DNA of 64,000 nt. Source: an uncultured Eubacteriales bacterium (GTDB lineage: Bacteria; Bacillota; Clostridia; Christensenellales; Aristaeellaceae). This document shows positions 7,925-18,022 of the stretch, piece by piece. Both the position numbers and the translations under genes were made by a program. Position 1 is the first letter of the stretch, and every line of letters starts with the position of its first letter. The notes below the pieces were generated by a model. The model was not told where the DNA came from. It searched no databases and worked only from the letters and a program-made list of their open reading frames with translations. The stretch lies in assembly GCA_900550955.1 (NCBI GenBank), contig URUF01000004.1, positions 1-64,000 of the forward strand, given 5' to 3'.

Positions 7925-8947
7925 ATGATGGCGACGATGGCGGTAGTGCTGGTTCTGTCCGCGGTGGCGATGCTTTTGATCGGGCCGAGGGTGCTGCCTG
8001 TTTTGCGCAAGCTCAAGTTTGGGCAAACGATTTACGAGCTTGGTCCCAAGAGCCATCAAACCAAGCAGGGAACGCCTACGATGGGCGGGCTGATGTTTGT
8101 TGCGGTTTCCTGTGTGATCACGGCGCTGGCCATGCTGTGGCGCCCCGGCGATTTTGCGGGCGGATGGGATTTTGGCCTGGCGGCCATTGTGGTTTCGCTC
8201 GCAAGCATGCTGATTGGCTTTGTGGACGACTTTATCAAGGTGGTCAAGAAGCGCAATCTGGGCCTGATTTGGTGGCAGAAGATCATTGGACAGGTCGTGG
8301 TGGCGGTTGGCTTTTCGCTGTACTGCTATTTAAGCCCCTATGTGGGCAGCAGCATTCTCATCCCCTTCTTTCATACGGAATGGGATTTGGGCGTGTTCTA
8401 TGTGCCGCTGATGGCGCTGTTTATGATCTTTATGATTAACAGCGCCAACTTGCAGGACGGCCTGGACGGGCTTTTGAGCTCCGTAACGGTGATTTCCAGC
8501 GCCACGTGGGGGCTGCTGGCCCTGTTTGCGAGCATGGCGGCGGGCACGGCGCTCGCGGGCGGCATGGCCGCCAATTATGAGCACCTTGCCTTTTTTGCCA
8601 TGGCGCTAACCGGCGGATGCCTGGGCTTTCTGCGGTTTAACCATTATCCCGCGCTGGTTTTCATGGGCGATACGGGCAGCATGTTCATCGGCGGCGCAAT
8701 GGTGGGCATGGCCATGCTCATGCGCATGCCCGTCTACATGGCCTTGGTATGCTTTACGCTGATCATGTCCTCGCTGAGCGTGATTATCCAGCGCATCTAT
8801 TTTAAGGCGACGCATGGCAAGCGCATTTTCAAAATGTCGCCCATCCATCATCATTTTGAATTGTGCGGCATGACGGAAAAGCAGATCGTGGCCATGTATG
8901 CCGGCGTAATCGGCGTGCTGTGCGTGATTACCCTTTTGTTTGCATAA
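7925..8947 (+). CDS. mraY: phospho-MurNAc-pentapeptide transferase MraY
   Basis: 340 residues, polytopic (about ten membrane helices). It moves phospho-MurNAc-pentapeptide from UDP to undecaprenyl phosphate, making lipid I on the inner membrane face. Family motifs seen: GTPTMGG near residue 50, the GFVDDF aspartates near 97, NLQDGLDGL near 175, MGDTGSM near 245 and the cytoplasmic PIHHHFEL histidine loop near 305. All catalytic Asp and His positions are present. An ATG two codons on could serve equally as start. A small gap separates it from murD. Confidence 0.96.
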   Translation: MMATMAVVLVLSAVAMLLIGPRVLPVLRKLKFGQTIYELGPKSHQTKQGTPTMGGLMFVAVSCVITALAMLWRPGDFAGGWDFGLAAIVVSLASMLIGFVDDFIKVVKKRNLGLIWWQKIIGQVVVAVGFSLYCYLSPYVGSSILIPFFHTEWDLGVFYVPLMALFMIFMINSANLQDGLDGLLSSVTVISSATWGLLALFASMAAGTALAGGMAANYEHLAFFAMALTGGCLGFLRFNHYPALVFMGDTGSMFIGGAMVGMAMLMRMPVYMALVCFTLIMSSLSVIIQRIYFKATHGKRIFKMSPIHHHFELCGMTEKQIVAMYAGVIGVLCVITLLFA

Positions 8948-8983
8948 CCCTATTCACACCTGATTTTTGGAGGTGATTTGCAT

Positions 8984-10348
8984 ATGAAACTGGCTGGAAA
9001 GCGAATTTTGGTGGTGGGCATGGCGCGCAGCGGCATTGCGGCCGCGGAGCTGATGATGCGCTATGGCGCCACGCCCATTCTTAGCGACCGCAAGAAGGAG
9101 GACGCCTTTGGCGCGGAGCTTGACGTGCTGCGCGGCACGGCCTGCGAGTTCCGCCTGGGTGAGGATCCCGTCAAGCTGCTTAACGAGGCGGACGGGTTGG
9201 TGATAAGCCCGGGCGTGCCCATTGACGCGCCGGTGGTTGCGGCGGCAAAGGAGAAAAACGTGCCCATGGCGGGCGAGCTGGAATTGGCATGGTCGCTTTT
9301 GCAGGGCGACGTGCTAGCCATATCCGGTACCAACGGCAAAACCACCACCACAACTTTGCTTGGAAAGATTTTTGAAAACGCGGGCCGTGTAACGCACGTG
9401 GCGGGCAATATCGGCTACCCGCTTTCCGCCGTGGCCATGGAAAGCCGCAAGGAGGATGTGAGCGTGGTGGAGGTATCCAGCTTCCAGCTGGAGAGCATCA
9501 AAACCTTCCATCCGCATGTGGCGGCGCTTCTTAACATTACGGAGGATCACCTCAACCGCCACGGCACCATGGCGCAGTACATCCGGCTTAAGCAGCGCAT
9601 TTTTGAAAACCAGCATGAGCGCGATTTTGCGGTGCTGAACATGGACGACCCCATTTTGGTAAAGATGGCGGGGAAGGTCAAAAGCCAGGTGGCCTTCTTT
9701 AGCCGCACGCAGCCGGTGGAAAACGGGGCGTTTGTGGACGATGGCAAAATTGTGTGGCAGTGGAAGGGCGCCAGGCGCGCCATTTGCGATGCAGATCAAA
9801 TTTTGATTCCCGGGCCGCACAACCTGGAAAACGCGCTGGCCGCCACGGCTATGGCCTGCGCCATGGGCGTGCCCGCGCCGGTCATTAGGCACACGCTGCA
9901 ATCCTTCACGGGCGTGGAGCACCGCATTGAAAAGGTGCGCGTGTTCCAGGGCGTAACCTACATCAACGACAGCAAGGGCACGAACGTGGACAGCACCATC
10001 AAGGCCGTGCAAAGCATGAAGGCCCCTACGGTGCTTATGCTGGGCGGGTATGACAAGCATACCGATTTTATGCCCCTGTGCCAGGAGATCCTTTCTTCCG
10101 GCAGGATTGACGAGGTGGTGGTGATGGGCGAAACCTCGCGCCAAATCCGCGAGCAGCTGGAGGAAGCGGGCTACACGCATATCACCCAGGCATACAGCAT
10201 GCAGGACGCGGTGGAGAAGGCGCGCGGCCTAGCGGTATCCGGCGGAAACGTGCTGCTGTCGCCCGCGTGCGCAAGCTTTGATATGTTCCGCGATTATGAG
10301 CACCGCGGGGCTGTGTTCAAAGAGATCGTGAACGCGCTGAACGCCTAA
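8984..10348 (+). CDS. murD: UDP-MurNAc-L-alanine:D-glutamate ligase MurD
   Basis: 454 residues from ATG 8984, nine bases after GGAGGT; an in-frame TTG at 8978 is too close to that site. MurD adds D-Glu to UDP-MurNAc-L-Ala. Seen in order: N-terminal Rossmann-like UDP-binding domain (VVGMARSG, residue 10 on), the ATP P-loop GTNGKTTTT (about 111), the ITEDHLNRH histidine motif and the C-terminal NDSKGTNVDS motif. Length and motifs are normal. The gene is followed by a long hairpin that overlaps the ribosome site of ftsW. Confidence 0.95.
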   Translation: MKLAGKRILVVGMARSGIAAAELMMRYGATPILSDRKKEDAFGAELDVLRGTACEFRLGEDPVKLLNEADGLVISPGVPIDAPVVAAAKEKNVPMAGELELAWSLLQGDVLAISGTNGKTTTTTLLGKIFENAGRVTHVAGNIGYPLSAVAMESRKEDVSVVEVSSFQLESIKTFHPHVAALLNITEDHLNRHGTMAQYIRLKQRIFENQHERDFAVLNMDDPILVKMAGKVKSQVAFFSRTQPVENGAFVDDGKIVWQWKGARRAICDADQILIPGPHNLENALAATAMACAMGVPAPVIRHTLQSFTGVEHRIEKVRVFQGVTYINDSKGTNVDSTIKAVQSMKAPTVLMLGGYDKHTDFMPLCQEILSSGRIDEVVVMGETSRQIREQLEEAGYTHITQAYSMQDAVEKARGLAVSGGNVLLSPACASFDMFRDYEHRGAVFKEIVNALNA

Positions 10349-10353
10349 AGAAC

Positions 10354-10423
10354 GCCCTTCCCTTTGCGGAAGAGATGCATACGAAAGACGAAGCATCTTT
10401 TCAACGTTGGGAGGGGCTTTTTT
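10354..10423 (+). terminator. two-tier stem-loop with T-tract overlapping the ftsW ribosome site
   Basis: Outer stem GCCCTTCCC (10354-10362) with GGGAGGGGC (10409-10417), inner stem at 10369-10378 with 10391-10400, then TTTTTT. The right arm of the outer stem is the Shine-Dalgarno of ftsW, and the T-tract runs into its TTG start codon. It can act as murD terminator, ftsW attenuator, or both. The same architecture precedes dpaA at 20299-20351. Confidence 0.65.
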
Positions 10424-11561
10424 GATACAGCATGAACCCGTAAGCAGCACAAGGTATATGAAGCCCCGGCGCGCCGGCGTGGATAGGACGCTGCTGCTGA
10501 TTTTGGCGCTTTTGATGATGTGCGGGCTTTTGGCGCTTTTTAGCGCCACCTACTATAAGGCGATCGACCATGGCGACGCGCTGCTGGAGGTAAAGCGCCA
10601 GCTGGTTGGCATTGGGCTTGGAGCCGCATTGATGTTTGTGACATGCCGCATTCCCTATACCTTTTGGCGGCAGCCCAGGGTGGTTGTGGCCGCGCTGGCG
10701 GGCAGCTATGCGCTGTTGGTACTGGTGCTGGTTCCCGGCATCGGCGTGTACCTAAACGGCTCTCGCCGCTGGCTGAACATCGCGGGCATGAGCTTTCAGC
10801 CTTCCGAGGTGGCGAAGATCGCTTCGGTGATGTATCTGGCCGCTACGCTCAGCTACCGGGTGGAACAGGTGGAAAAGCTGTGGCGAGGCATTGTGCCGCT
10901 ATTGATTGTGCCCGCGGTGATGTTTTTGCTGATCTTGCAGCAGCCCAACCTATCCACGGCAGGCAGCATTATGATTGTGGCGGTGCTGATGATGCTGCTT
11001 AGCGGGGCAAAGTGGAGGCATTTGAGCCTGATGGGCGTGGCGGGGCTGATTGTGGGCTCGATCTACGCCTGGATTGAGCCATACCGGCGCGAACGGCTTT
11101 TGTCCTTCCGCAACCCCTTCGCGCAGATGAGCGACGAGGGCTACCAGCTGGCGCAATCGCTGATTGCTATTGGCTCGGGCGGGTTGTTTGGGCGCGGCTT
11201 GGGACAGGGGCGGCAAAAGTTCAGCTACCTGCCCTATCCAGAGAGCGATTTTATCTTTGCCATTGTGGGGGAGGACTTTGGGCTGTTTGGCTGTACGGTG
11301 GTGATCCTGCTGTTTGTTGCGTTCGCGTTCGCGGGTATGCGCATTGCCGTTTCCTGCCCGGACCGCTACGGCTGCCTGCTGGCGGCGGGGCTTACGGCTA
11401 TGATTACCGTACAGGCGATGATCAACATTGCCGTGGTTATTGGCGTGGTACCCACAACGGGGCTGCCCCTTCCGTTTTTCAGCGCAGGGGGCACGTCCAT
11501 ATCGCTGCTGATGGCCTCCACGGGCATTATACTGAGCGTTTCCAGAAGCGCGGGGCAATAG
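10422..11561 (+). CDS. ftsW: SEDS-family lipid II polymerase FtsW/SpoVE
   Basis: Start taken at TTG 10422, five bases after GGGAGGGG; the first ATG (10458) lacks a site. 379 residues, about ten membrane helices. SEDS proteins polymerise lipid II into glycan strands with a partner class B PBP, here the PASTA PBP upstream. Conserved features include LNGSRRWLNIAG (about residue 110), FQPSEVAKI, the large extracytoplasmic loop with FRNPFAQMSDEGYQ, and the end motif PTTGLPLPFFSAGGTS. In Bacillus the equivalent place holds spoVE, so a division or a sporulation role is possible. murG does not follow; murA does. Confidence 0.93.
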   Translation: MIQHEPVSSTRYMKPRRAGVDRTLLLILALLMMCGLLALFSATYYKAIDHGDALLEVKRQLVGIGLGAALMFVTCRIPYTFWRQPRVVVAALAGSYALLVLVLVPGIGVYLNGSRRWLNIAGMSFQPSEVAKIASVMYLAATLSYRVEQVEKLWRGIVPLLIVPAVMFLLILQQPNLSTAGSIMIVAVLMMLLSGAKWRHLSLMGVAGLIVGSIYAWIEPYRRERLLSFRNPFAQMSDEGYQLAQSLIAIGSGGLFGRGLGQGRQKFSYLPYPESDFIFAIVGEDFGLFGCTVVILLFVAFAFAGMRIAVSCPDRYGCLLAAGLTAMITVQAMINIAVVIGVVPTTGLPLPFFSAGGTSISLLMASTGIILSVSRSAGQ

Positions 11562-11626
11562 TTTTTTTCACACATGGTCAGGCATGACATAGGATGGTGC
11601 ATGGAATGCTTGACGGAGGTGGAAGA

Positions 11627-12889
11627 ATGAACGCCTTGCAAATTCGCGGCGGCAGACGCCTAGCGGGGGAATGGACAGTACATAGCGCCAAAAACGCGGC
11701 GCTGCCGATTATGGCCGCAGCCATCCTGACGGAGGAAAAAACGCTGCTGGAGGCGTGCCCGCGGCTAAGCGATATTGGCTATATGGGCGATATCCTGAAA
11801 ACGTTGGGCTGCGGGGTGCGAAGGCTGGACGGAGGGTTGGAAATTGACCCGCAGGGGCTGTGCTGCCATGAGATGCCGGATGCGCTGGCCAAGAAGATCC
11901 GCTCGTCCATTTTTTTGCTGGGGCCTATCCTGGCGCGCTTTCGCAAGGCCACGGTTACCTTTCCCGGCGGCTGCGAAATTGGCATGCGGCCTATCGACCT
12001 GCATTTGAGCGGGCTTAGGCAGCTGGGCGTGGACATCCATGAGGAAGGCGGCGTGATTCACTGCGACGGCCACAATATGCGCGCGGGAACGGTGCATTTT
12101 GACTATCCCAGCGTAGGGGCCACGGAAAACGTGATGATGGCCGCCGTGCTGCTGCGGGGACGCACGCTTTTGCACAACACGGCACGCGAGCCCGAAATTG
12201 TGGACCTGCAAAACATGCTGTGCCGCATGGGCGCGCGGATAAGCGGCGCGGGTACGCAGACGGTTATAGTGGAGGGCGTGAACCGCCTGCACGGCGTGGA
12301 CTACCGCCCCATGCCGGACCGCATTGTGGCGGGAACGCTGCTGGCGGCGGCCGCGGCGACGGGCGGCTCCATCCGGCTGGAAAACGTGCCATGCCGGGAT
12401 ATGTACGCCATCTTTAGCAAGCTTAGGGAGATGGGCTGCGTGATTGGGGAGAAGGAAACGGCGGTTACGCTGCACGCGCCGGACCGGCTTGCCGCCTTCC
12501 AACAGCTGCAAACCCAGCCGCACCCGGGCTTTCCCACGGATATGCAGGTGCAAATGCTGGCGCTGGCTACCTTGGCGAAGGGAACCTCGGTGGTTGTGGA
12601 GAATGTATTTGAGAACCGTTTTACCCACGCGGGCGATTTGAACCGAATGGGCGCAAACGTGATGGTGAACGGGCGCACCGCAGTGGTGCAGGGCGTAGAG
12701 GCGCTGTACGGCGCGCGCGTGGCCGCGCGTGACCTGCGCGGAGGCGCGGCGCTGGCGATTGCCGGGCTGCGGGCCCGCGGCGAAACGCTGGTGGAGCACG
12801 CGGAATTGATTGACCGCGGATATGAGCGGCTGGAGGATATGCTTTTGGCCCTTGGGGCGGATATCCGCCGGGTGAGCGTAGAGGCATAA
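11627..12889 (+). CDS. murA: UDP-GlcNAc 1-carboxyvinyltransferase MurA
   Basis: 420 residues from ATG 11627 (GGAGGTGG upstream). Catalyses the first committed step of peptidoglycan synthesis, transfer of enolpyruvate from PEP to UDP-GlcNAc. KNAALPIMAA near residue 22 holds the conserved Lys-Asn. The catalytic loop PGGCEIGMRPIDLH carries Cys116, the residue alkylated by fosfomycin, so intrinsic resistance through Cys-to-Asp is not predicted. The two inside-out alpha/beta domains are complete. It lies between ftsW and divIB where Bacillus has murG-murB, so precursor genes have been rearranged. Confidence 0.95.
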   Translation: MNALQIRGGRRLAGEWTVHSAKNAALPIMAAAILTEEKTLLEACPRLSDIGYMGDILKTLGCGVRRLDGGLEIDPQGLCCHEMPDALAKKIRSSIFLLGPILARFRKATVTFPGGCEIGMRPIDLHLSGLRQLGVDIHEEGGVIHCDGHNMRAGTVHFDYPSVGATENVMMAAVLLRGRTLLHNTAREPEIVDLQNMLCRMGARISGAGTQTVIVEGVNRLHGVDYRPMPDRIVAGTLLAAAAATGGSIRLENVPCRDMYAIFSKLREMGCVIGEKETAVTLHAPDRLAAFQQLQTQPHPGFPTDMQVQMLALATLAKGTSVVVENVFENRFTHAGDLNRMGANVMVNGRTAVVQGVEALYGARVAARDLRGGAALAIAGLRARGETLVEHAELIDRGYERLEDMLLALGADIRRVSVEA

Positions 12890-12909
12890 CCCAGGAGAGG
12901 AGAAGGTAC

Positions 12910-13827
12910 ATGAGCAACCGTGCCGGCAAAGGCGGCAAGCAGGGCTATGAGCATGAGCAGTTTGAGGCTTATGGCGAATATACCTACGATTATTTGCGGC
13001 AGCTTGGGGAGGAAAACGGCGAGCCTTCCGCGCAGCCTCCCGAGGCTGCGCAGGAAGCCGCGGGGGCTGCCGTACAGATGGCTAAGCGCGCGCACAAGCG
13101 CCGGCGCACACATGGCTTTTTCAAGTTTTTGACCCTGCTTACGGTGCTGACCATCGCCTTGGTGGTGGGCCAGGAAACGCTGTTTAGGCTGGAAACGGTG
13201 TATGTGATTGGCAACGAGCAAAAAACGCCGCAGCAGGTGGTGGCCGCCTCCGGCCTGGTGCGCGGGCGCAATATGATTTCCATCGAGGAGGAGGACGTGG
13301 CCGAGGCTTTCAGCAAGGACCACACAATCATCTTTAAGGGGATGCAGAAGGAATATCCCAATACCATCTACCTGTATATTGAGGAGCGCAAAACCGTAGC
13401 GGCCATGCAGTGGCTGGGCATCCTGTATACGCTGGACGGCGAGGGAATTGTAATGAAGGAGGAAAGCGGCTCCAACATTCCCGCGGGGCTGCCGCTGATT
13501 ACGGGCCTGCGGGTGAGCAACATAAACGTTGGGCAGCAGCTGCTGGTACGCTCGCCCAAGCAGCTGGAGGCCTACCGGGTGATCCTTGAGGAATTGCAGC
13601 TGCAAATGTATCAAAGCCAGATATCCGAGATCAACCTGTCCAACCCCGAGAATATTTACTTGATTACGGTGGAGGGCATAACGGTGCGCCTAGGCAATGC
13701 AAGCTACATGCAAGCCAAAATAGGCGCGGTGCGCACGGATATGGCCTACCTGCGCCAGCTGGGCAAAACAAGCGGCATTTTGGACGTAACCACGCCGGAG
13801 GACGCCAAATACATGCCCGAGAATTGA
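12910..13827 (+). CDS. ftsQ: cell division protein DivIB/FtsQ
   Basis: 305 residues after a strong AGGAGAGGAG site. Hydrophilic cytoplasmic N-terminus (about 1-68), one membrane helix (about 69-88, FLTLLTVLTIALVVG), then an extracytoplasmic POTRA domain starting at LETVYVIGNEQKTPQQVV, and the FtsQ/DivIB beta domain with ITGL and the YMPEN end. DivIB bridges FtsL/DivIC and the septal synthase. It is last in the first dcw transcript; the next gene has its own promoter. Confidence 0.88.
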   Translation: MSNRAGKGGKQGYEHEQFEAYGEYTYDYLRQLGEENGEPSAQPPEAAQEAAGAAVQMAKRAHKRRRTHGFFKFLTLLTVLTIALVVGQETLFRLETVYVIGNEQKTPQQVVAASGLVRGRNMISIEEEDVAEAFSKDHTIIFKGMQKEYPNTIYLYIEERKTVAAMQWLGILYTLDGEGIVMKEESGSNIPAGLPLITGLRVSNINVGQQLLVRSPKQLEAYRVILEELQLQMYQSQISEINLSNPENIYLITVEGITVRLGNASYMQAKIGAVRTDMAYLRQLGKTSGILDVTTPEDAKYMPEN

Positions 13828-13886
13828 AAAATCGGAAAAGTTTACAAAGAGATTCTCAAAAACGTGAAAAAAAAGCAGGATTATGC

Positions 13887-13915
13887 TTGCGAATTTATGC
13901 CAAAGCGGTTACAAT
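13887..13915 (+). promoter_or_regulatory. sigma-A promoter for ftsA-ftsZ
   Basis: TTGCGA (13887-13892), 17 bases, TACAAT (13910-13915). About 115 bases of leader follow before ftsA. The 207-base gap between divIB and ftsA is the only large break in the cluster. Confidence 0.7.
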
Positions 13916-14034
13916 AAATAGTGGTACTTTGGGTGCTTTGTATTGCCGCGCGGCTTGGGCGCGCTGGAAGCATCCGTCCTGCCGCAGGCCCGTTGCCCGC
14001 GGCTGATTCCTGAGGAACAGGGGAATGCTTTGTT

Positions 14035-15228
14035 ATGAAGTCAACCATCGCGGCAATTGATTTTGGCACATGCAAAATCGTGACGCTCGTGGCCGAAACA
14101 AGCGGCACACAGCGCTGCGATATCATAGGCGCGGGCATTTCCGCCTATGACGGCTTTCTGGACGGGGAATGGAACAATACCATGCTCCTTAACGAAGCCA
14201 TTCAAAAATCCATCACCGAGGCGGAAACACAATCCAAACGGAAAATTCGCGAGATCAACGTGGGCGTTCCAGGCGAGTTTACACGCGTGTACGCGGTTGA
14301 AACCAGCGTGACCATTCAGGGCGCGGATCCTCATGTGACGCCGCGCCATGTGGAAAAGATCTTCGCCAATGCGGACAAGCAGCTCTCGCCCGTGCGCGGC
14401 GTGGTGGTGCACCGCAGCCCCGCATGGTTCATGGTAGACGGCGGCAAAAAGACGCTCGAGCCCGTGGGCCTTAAGGGCACGGAGCTTAAGGCGCTGGTAA
14501 GCTTTGTGGTGGCGGATACTTTTTTCCTGGATGATGTGATGGCGCGCCTGCGCGATATGAACATCACCGTGAGCGGCTTCTTCTCCAGCTCTACGGGCGA
14601 GGCGATGCTGTACCTGCTGGAGGAGGACCGTGACCGCACGTCCATTTTAATAGACGTGGGGTACCTTTGCACCGACGTGATGGCGGTGGAGGGCGACGCG
14701 GTGATCTTCCAAAAAACGCTGCCGGTGGGCGGCGGACATATTGCCGCGGATGTGGCCGAGGGCCTGTCCATACCGCTTGAAAGCGCGGAGCAGATCAAGC
14801 GGGAATACGTGTATGGAATTTCCACGATATCGCAATCCTATACGGTATCTGGCGGAGAAGGCGTAAAGACCGAAACCTTCACCCAGGAGCAGGTAGCCGC
14901 GGTGCTGGAGCCGCGCGTGGATGAGATTGCCGAGATGATTAAGGAATGCATTGACGACAGCGGCATCAAGCTGGGCAACTGGTCCACCATTTATTTGACG
15001 GGCGGCGGCCTGAGCTTGAACCGCGGCGGCAGGGATTACCTGTCCGCCAAGCTGGAAAAGCCGGTGCGCGACACGGTAAAACGCACCATTAAGCTGTCCA
15101 GCCCCATTTATGCCAGCGCTATGGGCCTGATGGATTTGATTATTGACACCATCGAGTCCCGCAATGCGCCGTCCAGCGGCGTAGCCGGGGGTATCAAGGA
15201 CTTCTTCAAGAGCTTGCTGGGCGGCTGA
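14035..15228 (+). CDS. ftsA: cell division protein FtsA-like actin-fold ATPase
   Basis: 397 residues. The opening IAAIDFGTCKIVTLVAE is the actin/Hsp70 phosphate-1 loop. The SHS2/1C domain follows (INVGVPGEFTR, residue 75 on), then phosphate-2 (SILIDVGYLCTDV) and the adenosine motif YLTGGGLSLNRG near residue 320. The C-terminus IKDFFKSLLGG can form the amphipathic helix that tethers FtsA to the membrane. FtsA recruits FtsZ to the membrane and links it to the divisome. It is 48 bases upstream of ftsZ on the same transcript. It differs enough from Bacillus FtsA that a specialised paralogue is possible. Confidence 0.85.
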   Translation: MKSTIAAIDFGTCKIVTLVAETSGTQRCDIIGAGISAYDGFLDGEWNNTMLLNEAIQKSITEAETQSKRKIREINVGVPGEFTRVYAVETSVTIQGADPHVTPRHVEKIFANADKQLSPVRGVVVHRSPAWFMVDGGKKTLEPVGLKGTELKALVSFVVADTFFLDDVMARLRDMNITVSGFFSSSTGEAMLYLLEEDRDRTSILIDVGYLCTDVMAVEGDAVIFQKTLPVGGGHIAADVAEGLSIPLESAEQIKREYVYGISTISQSYTVSGGEGVKTETFTQEQVAAVLEPRVDEIAEMIKECIDDSGIKLGNWSTIYLTGGGLSLNRGGRDYLSAKLEKPVRDTVKRTIKLSSPIYASAMGLMDLIIDTIESRNAPSSGVAGGIKDFFKSLLGG

Positions 15229-15276
15229 GGGCCTCCAACGACGACCGAAGCGAAATATTGAGTAGGGGGATGCACT

Positions 15277-16797
<1,521 letters not shown>

Positions 16798-16809
16798 GCA
16801 GTCTACCTA

Positions 16810-16840
16810 CCCGCCATCGCAAGCGCGATGGCGGGCTTTT
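16810..16840 (+). terminator. intrinsic terminator after ftsZ
   Basis: Perfect 11-bp stem (16810-16820 with 16825-16835), 4-base loop AAGC, then CTTTT. Ends the ftsA-ftsZ transcript. Confidence 0.93.
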
Positions 16841-16914
16841 GCATAAGCTTGCTTCCATTAGGCATATCCTGCGGGGCGGGGATAAGCGCAATGCCCCCGC
16901 GGGAGGTAGGTAGA

Positions 16915-17943
16915 ATGAAAAGCAACCGCACCAGCGGGATTGTGGCCTGCACAGGCGCTGTGATTGGCGCCGGTTTTGCGTCCGGGCGCGAGGTGGTCGC
17001 GTTTTTTTCACGCTATCACGGGCATGCACCATGGCTGATCGCCCTTTCGGCGGCGACCGCCGCGGGCCTGTGCGGGCTTTGTGTAAGGCGGGCGAGCCGC
17101 CTGGAAACGTCTAACTGGTGCGAACTGTATGCGGAGGCGCCGGTATGGATGCGGTGGGGCGCATTTGGCTGTGCCGCCCTGCTTTTGGCCGTGACAGGGG
17201 GCGCGATGATTTCCGCAGCGGGACATATGATTGCGCTGTTGTGGGAAAACGAATGGGCATATCCCATTGGCGCGGTGGGAACGCTATATTTGGCCTGGAA
17301 GCTGAGCTTTGGCAGCATGAAGCCGCTGGCTTGGTTGAGCGGCGCGCTTACCATGGTGTTTGTGACGGTAACGGCGCTATTGCTGCTTTCCTCCGACCCG
17401 CAGGCAGTGGACATGGCGTTGCAGCCTGCTGCGGGAACGGTTGTATGGGCCGCCGCCAGGGCTGTGGCCTATGCGGCGATGAACCTGACGCTGGCCGTTG
17501 GCGTGGTATGCAGGTGCAGGCAAGAAACCGCGCGGGGCGGCTGGCAGGTGGCCGGTGGGCTGGGGGCCGTTTTGTGCGCGTTGCTGATGCTAAGCGCGCT
17601 GCTGTACGCAAAGCACCCCGAGCTGCAAAGCGAGGCATTCCCGATTGTGAAGCTAATGAGCCGCTTTGGGCGCGCAGGCTTTACCGTAAGCGCGACGATG
17701 CTGTACCTAGCGGTGCTAACGTCCCTGGTTGCCGTGCTGTGCGCGCTGCGGGGCATTGCGGAGCTGCGCGTTAGGCCAGCCGCGCTGCGCGCTGCGGCGG
17801 CTCTTGGCACGCCGCTGGTTATTTCCTGCGTAGGCTTTGAGGGGATTGTAGACGGATTGTATGCCCCCGCGGGCTTCGCGTGCCTGGTATTGGTTTTTGG
17901 GCCGTTGATATGGCTTGAAAAAAAGCGCCGGCAGCAAAGTTGA
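16915..17943 (+). CDS. YkvI-family multispanning membrane protein
   Basis: 342 residues from ATG 16915 behind GGGAGGTAGG. About ten hydrophobic segments. The N-terminal GAVIGAGFASGREVVAFFSRYG-like stretch (GAGFASGRE) is the hallmark of the YkvI family, an APC/LeuT-fold group related to amino-acid transporters. Substrate unknown; members are often found near sporulation genes. It stands alone between the ftsZ terminator and the GH65 promoter. Confidence 0.8.
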   Translation: MKSNRTSGIVACTGAVIGAGFASGREVVAFFSRYHGHAPWLIALSAATAAGLCGLCVRRASRLETSNWCELYAEAPVWMRWGAFGCAALLLAVTGGAMISAAGHMIALLWENEWAYPIGAVGTLYLAWKLSFGSMKPLAWLSGALTMVFVTVTALLLLSSDPQAVDMALQPAAGTVVWAAARAVAYAAMNLTLAVGVVCRCRQETARGGWQVAGGLGAVLCALLMLSALLYAKHPELQSEAFPIVKLMSRFGRAGFTVSATMLYLAVLTSLVAVLCALRGIAELRVRPAALRAAAALGTPLVISCVGFEGIVDGLYAPAGFACLVLVFGPLIWLEKKRRQQS

Positions 17944-17946
17944 CTC

Positions 17947-17975
17947 TTGACAATCTGTGGCAGATACAGTAGGAT
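17947..17975 (+). promoter_or_regulatory. promoter of the GH65 gene with internal palindrome
   Basis: TTGACA (17947-17952), 17 bases, TAGGAT (17970-17975). The spacer contains the perfect inverted repeat ATCTG-TGG-CAGAT (17953-17965), well placed for a repressor that blocks RNA polymerase. Confidence 0.6.
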
Positions 17976-18022
17976 AGGAAAAACAGTACAAACGATTGCA
18001 CATGGGAAAGGGGACCGGTGAT

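Noticed and set aside
10354..10423. T-box or other known riboswitch before ftsW
   Set aside because: No T-box consensus or other riboswitch core is visible; only nested hairpins and a T-tract are supported.
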